Of a stretch of 64,000 nucleotides of DNA, positions 58,325 through 64,000 are shown piece by piece. A program made the position numbers and the translations under genes. The DNA lies in the NCBI GenBank assembly GCA_022601275.1, contig JAHZIT010000093.1, positions 43,400 through 107,399 on the forward strand, in the 5' to 3' direction. Numbering within the stretch: the first letter of the stretch is position 1; every line of letters starts with the position of its first letter. The notes beneath the pieces are model-generated. The model was not told where the DNA came from, ran no database searches, and saw only the letters and a program-made list of their open reading frames with translations. The DNA is from Actinomycetes bacterium (lineage in GTDB: Bacteria > Actinomycetota > Actinomycetes > Mycobacteriales > Mycobacteriaceae).

Positions 58325-58334
58325 GTTGGCGACG

Positions 58335-59675
58335 CTACGCCGCAGCCGGCGCCCCGTCTGACCGACCCAAGGCGTAGACCCGCCAGCCCGCCCGTTGCCA
58401 CAACAGGCTGTCGAGGCAATTGCGGCCATCCACAACGATTTTGGCGCGCACGATGTCGGCCAGTGTCTCGGGTCGCAATTCGAGGAATTCGCTCCACTCG
58501 GTCAGCACCAGCACGGCGTCAGCCCGCTCGCAAGCCTCCACAACCGATGTCGAATAGTTGAGAGTGGGGAAGACGCGCCGGGAGTTCTCTATCGCCTTGG
58601 GGTCGTAGACATTCACGGTGGCGCCATTGAGCTGCAGCATTCCGGCCACGTTCAGAGCGGGAGAATCCCGCACGTCGTCAGACTCAGGCTTGAACGCCGC
58701 TCCGAGCACGGCTACGTTCGCGCCCAGCAGCGAGCCGCCGCAGGCCCTAGTCGCCAGCTCTACCATCCTGGTTCGGCGGCGCATGTTGATGCTGTCCACC
58801 TCCCGCAGGAATGTCAGCGCGTGGTTCGCGCCGAGCTCGCCGGCGCGGGCCATGAAAGCGCGGATGTCCTTGGGAAGACAGCCGCCGCCGAAGCCGAGGC
58901 CCGCGTTGAGGAATCGCCGGCCGATGCGAGCGTCGTATCCGAGCGCGTCGGCCAGCAGGGTGACGTCCGCATCGACGGCTTCACACACTTCGGAGATAGC
59001 GTTGATGAACGAGATCTTCGTCGCCAGAAAGGCATTAGCCGACACCTTGACCAGTTCGGCCGTCTGTAGATCGGTCAGCAGGAAGGGCACCGCTTCGTTG
59101 AAAAGAGGCGTGTACAGCGCCCGTATCGCTTCCTCAGATAGCACTGAATTACGCTGCACACCAAGGACAATTCGATCAGGATGCAGAGTGTCCCAGACGG
59201 CAAACCCCTCGCGCAGAAACTCCGGATTCCAGGCTACCTCGACGGTTACCCCTTCGGGAGCCAGCCTTGCCGCGCGGTCAGACAGCTCGGCTGCCGTGCC
59301 GACCGGGACAGTTGACTTGCCCACGATCACAGCCGACCGTCGCAGCGCTGGTACCAGTGCGTCGATCACGGCGTACACGTGACGCAGATCGGCCCCGTAC
59401 TCGCCCTTCTTCTGCGGCGTGCCTACCCCGAGGAAGTGCACATCGGCGAACTCGGCCGCCTCCGAATAGTCGGTGGTGAAGCGTAGCCGCCCTTCGTGGA
59501 GGTTGCGCTGCAGCATCTTTCGCAGTCCAGGCTCATAGAACGGAACATCTCCACCGGATAGCTTGGCGACCTTGCCCGGGTCTATATCGACGCCGATAAC
59601 ATCATGGCCCAACTCGGCCATCCCTACTGCGTGGGTCGCGCCCAGGTATCCGGTACCGAAAACGGTGCATCGCAT
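58335..59675 (-). CDS. udgA: UDP-glucose 6-dehydrogenase
   Basis: Oxidises UDP-glucose to UDP-glucuronate with two NAD. The 446 residues show the N-terminal Rossmann motif FGTGYLGATHAVGMAELGH, GKSTVPVGTA, the substrate stretch NPEFLREG, the active-site Cys in FGGGCLPKD and LGAAFKPESDDVRDSPAL. The ATG at 59675 is the conserved start; the track ORF adds upstream codons. Positional match to Rv0322. Heads the unit ending in rmlA, so two nucleotide-sugar enzymes bracket it. Confidence 0.96.
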   Translation of the reverse strand: MRCTVFGTGYLGATHAVGMAELGHDVIGVDIDPGKVAKLSGGDVPFYEPGLRKMLQRNLHEGRLRFTTDYSEAAEFADVHFLGVGTPQKKGEYGADLRHVYAVIDALVPALRRSAVIVGKSTVPVGTAAELSDRAARLAPEGVTVEVAWNPEFLREGFAVWDTLHPDRIVLGVQRNSVLSEEAIRALYTPLFNEAVPFLLTDLQTAELVKVSANAFLATKISFINAISEVCEAVDADVTLLADALGYDARIGRRFLNAGLGFGGGCLPKDIRAFMARAGELGANHALTFLREVDSINMRRRTRMVELATRACGGSLLGANVAVLGAAFKPESDDVRDSPALNVAGMLQLNGATVNVYDPKAIENSRRVFPTLNYSTSVVEACERADAVLVLTEWSEFLELRPETLADIVRAKIVVDGRNCLDSLLWQRAGWRVYALGRSDGAPAAA

Positions 59676-59751
59676 ACTGCTTCTATAGGCAGCGGCGATG
59701 AGCGACCCGCTACGCGAGACTGAGCGCCAGACCAACGGCAGGTGACGATTA

Positions 59752-61599
59752 CTAGCCAGGGACGCAGGCGGCGAGAACGCAGTCGCTGCCCCCGGTATCT
59801 GCACCGCTGCTCGAAGGCCTTTCCGAGCCTACCGAACCCGTCGGATACCCGGGCTCCCCAGCGACGTCTGACCCGCGACCGGAAGTGTCGGAAGCGCTGC
59901 TGCTACTGCTGCTCGAAGAGCTCGAGTCGGATCCGTCGCTGGGGCCCGACCCTGAGTCGCCGGCCGCTGCGCTCGACACCGGGGCCGAGTCGCCGGCCAC
60001 TGCACCCGAGCCCGACCCCGAGTCGCTGGCCGCTGCACCCGAGCCCGACCCCGAGTCGCCGGCCGCTGCACCCGAACCCGGGGCCGAGTCCGAGGTCGAA
60101 CCACTGGAGCCATCACTGGTGTCCGAATTAGAGCCGACGCCGGAGCCATCACCGGAACCGGAGCCTGAACCAATGGAGCCATCACCGGAACCGGAGCCTG
60201 AACCGATGGAGCCATCACTGGAGTCGGCGCCGCCGCCGGGCTGCTGGGGCTGTTGCGGCGCCTGGGGGACCTGAGGATATTGAGGGGACTGCGGTACTTG
60301 CGGCTCGGCCGGCGACGATATCCCGCTGTCCTGCGACGGCCTCCACAACGGCCACTGCGACGGCGGCAAGATAACCACCGGGGGTGGCACCACCACCGGC
60401 GCTGGGACCGACGGGGGCGCGACCGCGGGGGCAGCCGCCGTCGCTGCGGGAGCGGGCGGGGCCGGCGCGGGAGCCTGCTCCACGTACACCGTGCGCGGCG
60501 CCTGCACAGGCGCCTGTTGGACCACGGGCACCGGCGGTTTGATGGTCTCGGCCACCGGCGGATCAACAGGCTGCAGCGCCTCCTGCACCGGCGCTGGTAC
60601 CTGACTGCTGGGCACGATGATGCCCTCAGCCGGGCTGGGACGCTGATCAGCGGTTGGGCGAATGCTGACAGCCAACGAAATCGCCAGCGCTACAACACCA
60701 ACAACGAATATTGACGTCAGGGCACTGCCGACGAGGAGGAACGGTTTGCGCTCATCCTCGACCGCCCGGGCCTGCGTTTGCGCATATTCGTCGACCACGT
60801 CGTCGGCAGGGTGGGCGGTGGCTACCGGAGCCAGCTGAGTGTCGACACTGGCCGGGACGGCATACGGCGTCCCGCCCGCGCTGCCATCGGGGTCCTTCGA
60901 ATACGCCAGGCCGACCGTCGACGCCTCAAAGGTGGGCGCCGAGGCCGAGGCCAGCGCAGCCCCTCGAGCCAACGCCAACTCGGCCTCCTCGGGCGCATTG
61001 ACCGGCACCGGCACAAGCTTCTCGAGGTTCGCCTTCACCGAACCGATGTCGACGCCGGAACCGACCACGAAGATGCCCTCCGGCGGGGCCTCCCGGGCTG
61101 CAGTGGCTTCGGCCATCTCGGTCAGGACGGCCAATGCGTCTGCACTGTGAAGCGTGCGGCTGAGCACTTTGACCACTGATCCGTCATCGGTCCGCACGAC
61201 CGACAGCGTGGCGGTCTCGCGATTGACGAATAGCAGTGCAGTGGAGGCGTATCCGACAGCCTGCCCAACCGCCTGGGCCAGCGAGGCCGCGGCATGCCCC
61301 TCGGAAACGAGCATGACGTCGTCGATGCCACCGGCCGCAAACCCGTCGCGCAGGGCGGACACCTCGGCGTGGTCGCTCCAGGTCACGCCGATCGCTTTGA
61401 GGTGATGCCCACCGGCCTGGACACTTTCCCGGGTACCTAGGACCGCCGCGACGACTTGATCGGTGACGTTTGCTGAGCCGTCTATCGAGGCGACCTCGAA
61501 TACATCGTGATCGACGGTGACACCGTCCGCTTTTTCACCCTCCACCAGGACCATGCGGACCTTCGCAGGGGTCATCGAAACACCCAGTACGATATCCAC
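59752..61599 (-). CDS. Mycobacterial membrane protein with actin-like head and Ser/Gly-rich tail (DUF7159-like)
   Basis: A 615-residue protein of a mycobacterial family (I think of Rv0312). Residues 1-230 form a globular head (DIVLGVSMTPAKVRMVLVEG, IGVTWSDHAEVSALRDG, LLFVNRETATLSVV) that repeats the topology of an actin-like half. One helix lies at about 288-310 (LVGSALTSIFVVGVVALAISL). The rest is disordered: Pro/Val-rich, then Ser/Gly/Asp repeats (SGSGSGDGSIGSG), ending with two cysteines (CVLAACVPG). No enzymatic motif is certain. Its plan parallels the Hsp70-like gene at 46774. Confidence 0.78.
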   Translation of the reverse strand: MDIVLGVSMTPAKVRMVLVEGEKADGVTVDHDVFEVASIDGSANVTDQVVAAVLGTRESVQAGGHHLKAIGVTWSDHAEVSALRDGFAAGGIDDVMLVSEGHAAASLAQAVGQAVGYASTALLFVNRETATLSVVRTDDGSVVKVLSRTLHSADALAVLTEMAEATAAREAPPEGIFVVGSGVDIGSVKANLEKLVPVPVNAPEEAELALARGAALASASAPTFEASTVGLAYSKDPDGSAGGTPYAVPASVDTQLAPVATAHPADDVVDEYAQTQARAVEDERKPFLLVGSALTSIFVVGVVALAISLAVSIRPTADQRPSPAEGIIVPSSQVPAPVQEALQPVDPPVAETIKPPVPVVQQAPVQAPRTVYVEQAPAPAPPAPAATAAAPAVAPPSVPAPVVVPPPVVILPPSQWPLWRPSQDSGISSPAEPQVPQSPQYPQVPQAPQQPQQPGGGADSSDGSIGSGSGSGDGSIGSGSGSGDGSGVGSNSDTSDGSSGSTSDSAPGSGAAAGDSGSGSGAAASDSGSGSGAVAGDSAPVSSAAAGDSGSGPSDGSDSSSSSSSSSSASDTSGRGSDVAGEPGYPTGSVGSERPSSSGADTGGSDCVLAACVPG

Positions 61600-62073
61600 T
61601 AGCCCCTCCGTGTGTGTTTGCTATGGCTATCGGAATCGACTGGTTCCCCAGCCAAGAAAAGCCGACAACTAGATACTTCATCGCCCCCAGCGGCTGGGCC
61701 GTTACACCGCATGGCGTTAGCTGGACCCCCGGCGATCCGCCCCTGGTCGCCTCAACGACAGACCCGAGATTGGGGGCTTAAAGCCCGGCCGACCTCGCGA
61801 TCAGTTTCCGCCGACCCACTCCGGGCGTCCCGGGACCCGAGTGTTCCGCGACGTCGCGCTGCTAGATGGCTGTCGCGCCCTCGTCGTGCGCGGTTTTGGC
61901 GTGCTGGGTGAAGTCGACGCCGGTGGTGCGGACCATGCCACCGCAGAAGACGGGCCCGCCCAGGCGTCAGAGCAGGACGAGTGCGGTGCTGGCCGACAAC
62001 CGGGCAGTAGCGGCGGGATCGAGCCGTGACACCTCGGGCCCCCAAGGCGGTCCGACCGAGCACAAGCGCTCGC
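61600..62073. other. 474-base spacer without a convincing gene
   Basis: Track ORFs here have no conserved motif or usual composition. On the minus strand around 61880-62030 the frame reads EVSRLDPAATARLSASTALVLL then a stop, and a shifted frame reads GGMVRTTGVDFTQHAKTAHDEG; this looks like a degraded coding fragment, possibly of a DUF222/HNH-type repeat protein, but that is a guess. Confidence 0.4.
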
Positions 62074-62646
62074 TCAGCGGGATTTGATGAAGCTCTGGTA
62101 GGAGCGCGACGGAGTCGGGCCACGCTGCCCCTGGTACTTCGAGCCGGCCTTGGCACTTCCGTAGGGGTGCTCGGCGGGGCTGGTCAGCCGCAGCAGGCAG
62201 AGCTGGCCTATCTTCATTCCCGGCCACAACGTGATCGGCAGGTTCGCGACGTTAGACAGCTCAAGGGTGATGTGACCGGAAAATCCCGGATCGATGAAGC
62301 CCGCCGTCGAGTGGGTGAGCAGCCCGAGCCTGCCCAGCGAGGACTTCCCCTCCAACCGGCCGGCCAGATCGTCGGGCAACGTGCAGCGCTCCAATGTCGC
62401 ACCCAGCACGAACTCGCCCGGGTGCAGCACGAACGGCTCGTCGACCTTCGGTTCGACCAGGGTGGTCAGGTCGTCCTGGCGCTCCGCAGGGTCGATATGG
62501 GTGTAGCGGGTGTTGTTGAAGACCCGGAACAAGTTATCGAGCCGGACGTCGATGCTGGACGGCTGGATCAGTGCGTCGTCGAACGGATCGAGACCGAGTC
62601 TGCCGGCCTTGATCGCAGCGCGGATATCACGGTCGGAGAGCAGCAC
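62074..62646 (-). CDS. dcd: dCTP deaminase
   Basis: Deaminates dCTP toward dUMP supply; actinobacterial forms may do both deamination and dUTP hydrolysis. The 190 residues show [20 protein letters not shown] at the start, [13 protein letters not shown], the substrate loop [24 protein letters not shown] and the C-terminal [15 protein letters not shown] 62646 gives the exact family length; the track ORF adds 27 codons. Positional match to Rv0321. Confidence 0.96.
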   Translation of the reverse strand: MLLSDRDIRAAIKAGRLGLDPFDDALIQPSSIDVRLDNLFRVFNNTRYTHIDPAERQDDLTTLVEPKVDEPFVLHPGEFVLGATLERCTLPDDLAGRLEGKSSLGRLGLLTHSTAGFIDPGFSGHITLELSNVANLPITLWPGMKIGQLCLLRLTSPAEHPYGSAKAGSKYQGQRGPTPSRSYQSFIKSR

Positions 62647-62761
62647 GGCAAGAGCGTAGCCTTCGCCACACCCGGCCCGGGCAGGCGGCACGCCTGGACT
62701 TCCAGTGCACCTACCAAGACGAGCCATACCCCCAGGGTGTTAGCCTTTGGCGGCGAAAAGT

Positions 62762-62835
62762 GCCGATGTAGTTCAATGGCAGAACATCAGCTTCCCAAGC
62801 TGAATACGCGGGTTCGATTCCCGTCATCGGCTCCA
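62762..62835 (+). tRNA. tRNA-Gly (anticodon CCC)
   Basis: Complete cloverleaf: acceptor GCCGATG/CATCGGC, D arm GTTCAATGGCAGAAC, anticodon stem TCAGC/GCTGA around the loop TTCCCAA (anticodon CCC), T arm GCGGGTTCGATTCCCGT, discriminator T and encoded CCA. Reads GGG. Confidence 0.95.
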
Positions 62836-62905
62836 CGAAGCGCCTGCTCAGTGGCGTGTTTGCCGAAAATCCAACCACCTAGGTTTCATTCTCGGCCAGG
62901 CCTGA

Positions 62906-63037
62906 CCTTCGCAATGCAATGCGTTCGACCCGAAATCGTTTGCTGCAGCCCGTTTACCCCCGTATCGCTACGCGCGCGCAGAACGAGTCGCCGAGCTCGC
63001 CGTTGGCCACTGGCTGCGTGATCACGGCACGAGGTAA
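62906..63037 (+). pseudogene. Possible C-terminal gene remnant downstream of tRNA-Gly
   Basis: Forty-three sense codons without a start codon, between a TGA and a TAA: FDPKSFAAARLPPYRYAR then AERVAELAVGHWLRDHGTR. The composition is protein-like, but I do not recognise the family. It lies in the 234-base spacer between the tRNA and vapB. Confidence 0.3.
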
Positions 63038-63051
63038 GCCATCTGCAATAG

Positions 63052-63071
63052 GTGTGTATATTAGTGTGTAT
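63052..63071. promoter_or_regulatory. Direct repeat GTGTGTAT at the vapB start
   Basis: Two GTGTGTAT copies (63052-63059 and 63064-63071) 12 bp apart in an AT-rich stretch overlap the vapB start codon; a plausible VapBC autoregulation site. Confidence 0.4.
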
Positions 63072-63288
63072 GGCTCGGCTGAATGTGTATGTTCCCGACG
63101 ATTTAGCGGAACGAGCAAGGGCGCGAGGATTGAACGTCTCAGCACTGACTCAGGCCGCGATCAGCGCCGAGTTGGAGAGTTCCGGAACCGACGTATGGCT
63201 CGACACGCTGGCGGCCAGAAGCACCACCGCGCGGCATGACGACGTGATCGATGCCATTGATGCCGCCCGCGACGAGTTCGGAGCGTGA
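63070..63288 (+). CDS. VapB-type antitoxin
   Basis: A 72-residue antitoxin. The N-terminus ARLNVYVPDDLAERARARGLNVSALTQAAI is a ribbon-helix-helix DNA-binding motif; the C-terminus (DAIDAARDEFGA) would wrap the toxin. The ATG at 63070 is better than the GTG at 63052. The end overlaps vapC by 4 bases. Confidence 0.85.
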   Translation: MARLNVYVPDDLAERARARGLNVSALTQAAISAELESSGTDVWLDTLAARSTTARHDDVIDAIDAARDEFGA

Positions 63289-63692
63289 GGCTGCCCTCGG
63301 CGCCGGAGCATGTGGTCATCGACGCTAGTGCGATGGTCGATCTGCTCGCCCGGACAGAGGATCGCCAAGCGGCAGTACGTGCGCGGCTAGCCCATACGGT
63401 CATGCACGCGCCGGCGCACTTCGACGCCGAAGTGTTGTCGGCACTTGGCCGCATGCACCGCTGCGGCCTGCTCACCGTTGCCGAGGTCGATGCGGCACTG
63501 GACGAGCTGGGGCAGGCGCCCGTGACCCGGCACGATCTCACGCCACTGCTTGCCGGGGCATGGTCGCGTCGCGACAGTCTCCGCGTTACCGATGCCTTCT
63601 ACGTAGAACTCGCCAACACGGCCGGTCTGGTGTTGCTGACCACGGATCACCGATTGGCACGCGCTTGGCCCTCGGCCGATGCGATCGCCTAG
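63285..63692 (+). CDS. VapC-type PIN-domain toxin
   Basis: A 135-residue PIN ribonuclease that would cleave tRNA or rRNA when free of VapB. The four acidic residues of the active site are visible in HVVIDASAMVDLL, FDAEVLSAL, RVTDAFYVELA and LLTTDHRLA. GTG start at 63285 inside the vapB stop. Complete, so probably active. Confidence 0.87.
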   Translation: MRLPSAPEHVVIDASAMVDLLARTEDRQAAVRARLAHTVMHAPAHFDAEVLSALGRMHRCGLLTVAEVDAALDELGQAPVTRHDLTPLLAGAWSRRDSLRVTDAFYVELANTAGLVLLTTDHRLARAWPSADAIA

Positions 63693-63815
63693 CCGAGCAC
63701 CAGAAAATGTGAACCATTCGAAGAATTCGAACACCGGCCCCAGGACGTCACGCCCGGCCTTCCAACTGAGTGGCCCATGGTGGCGTTCGGCGAGACGTTA
63801 TCGCCGCCTGGAAAG

Positions 63816-64000
63816 CTACCCGCGCTGTTTTCGCGGCAATGGAAGCCAGTAGGGGACCTTGCGGGAGTAGGCGTCGAATGCTGCGCCGTAGATCCGCCGG
63901 AACCGGGCTTCCTTGAACAGCGGGGCGATCAAGCAGTAGAGGGTGAATGCAACAGCGACAACAAGCTGGTCGGGTGTCCACGTCGGGACGGTCCACAGCG
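63816..64000 (-). CDS. Isoprenylcysteine carboxyl methyltransferase-like protein, partial
   Basis: The last 60 codons of a gene that enters from the right edge. The C-terminus has a membrane helix (QLVVAVAFTLYCLIAPLFKEARF) followed by RRIYGAAFDAYSRKVPYWLP, the usual end of ICMT/phospholipid-methyltransferase-type membrane enzymes. The stop TAG is at 63816-63818. This frame is not in the track; the listed 63748..63996 ORF is a shadow. Confidence 0.72.
   Translation of the reverse strand, partial: LWTVPTWTPDQLVVAVAFTLYCLIAPLFKEARFRRIYGAAFDAYSRKVPYWLPLPRKQRG

Noticed and set aside
59885-60274. Plus-strand ORF with Glu/Pro repeats (EPDPESPAAAPEP)
   Set aside because: It is the complement of the Ser/Gly/Asp repeat tail of the DUF7159-like gene, whose head and helix support the minus frame.
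61612-62073. Small ORFs in the spacer between the DUF7159-like gene and dcd
   Set aside because: No recognisable motif, Arg-rich shadow composition, and the most protein-like frame is broken by stops.
63748-63996. 82-residue minus-strand ORF at the right end
   Set aside because: Another minus frame runs off the edge and ends in a clear methyltransferase-type C-terminus; the listed ORF is its shadow.

Overview
The window is a 64 kb piece of a high-GC actinobacterial chromosome, almost certainly a mycobacterium of the environmental Mycolicibacterium type. The evidence is the set of genes and their order: F420-dependent glucose-6-phosphate dehydrogenase beside pta-ackA, purT/metZ, clpB with ttfA, a dnaK-grpE-dnaJ-hspR operon under a HAIR operator, fba, dedA, a large Fe-S oxidoreductase followed by an alanine-type aminotransferase, rmlA, udgA, and dcd beside a tRNA-Gly. 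From memory this order follows, with insertions and losses, the M. tuberculosis Rv0321-Rv0409 region. No plasmid, phage, CRISPR array, rRNA or intact insertion sequence was seen. All identifications come from reading motifs; no database search was run.

Layout. 1-4.9 kb: minus-strand unit fgd1, a membrane endonuclease/exonuclease/phosphatase protein, pta, ackA (ackA runs off the left edge). 4.9-8.2 kb: plus-strand metallo-beta-lactamase-fold hydrolase, MBL-rhodanese fusion and an SDR behind a 20-bp palindrome. 8.2-12 kb: minus-strand sulfur/purine unit purT, small membrane protein, rhodanese, metZ, Asp-rich protein. 12.1-20.1 kb: an MMPL transporter, a membrane protein, then purA, a thioesterase and a self-sufficient CYP102-type P450-reductase fusion. 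20-29 kb: conserved hypothetical, site-2 protease, pyruvyl transferase, CDF metal exporter, DUF3151, membrane protein, fba, DUF368, DedA, GH76. 29-36.5 kb: TetR/MFS pair, then clpB, ttfA, SDR and an RNA methyltransferase. 36.6-39.4 kb: GAP-family protein, flavohemoglobin-like protein, aldose epimerase. 39.4-43.5 kb: the heat-shock operon. 43.8-48.7 kb: lipoprotein, F420-type oxidoreductase, two small membrane proteins with extracytoplasmic Pro/Thr-rich tails, DUF202 and a membrane-anchored Hsp70-like protein. 48.9-54.6 kb: Fe-S oxidoreductase behind two TTACC-N4-GGTAA palindromes, aminotransferase, YibE/F. 54.6-61.6 kb: minus-strand unit udgA, DUF1330, CYP140-like P450, mycothiol-dependent isomerase-like protein, NTF2-like protein, rmlA, preceded by a Ser/Gly-tailed membrane protein. 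62-64 kb: dcd, tRNA-Gly, a vapBC module and a partial isoprenylcysteine-methyltransferase-like gene.

Two patterns stand out. First, short tandem duplications (12-40 bp) recur at gene ends and in spacers, several of them containing or abutting stop codons; one 20-mer occurs three times and is read in the same frame in two unrelated genes. Second, the 45.4-48.7 kb cluster combines an actin/Hsp70-like ATPase domain with Thr/Pro-rich exported tails, which is the best candidate here for a poorly described envelope system.
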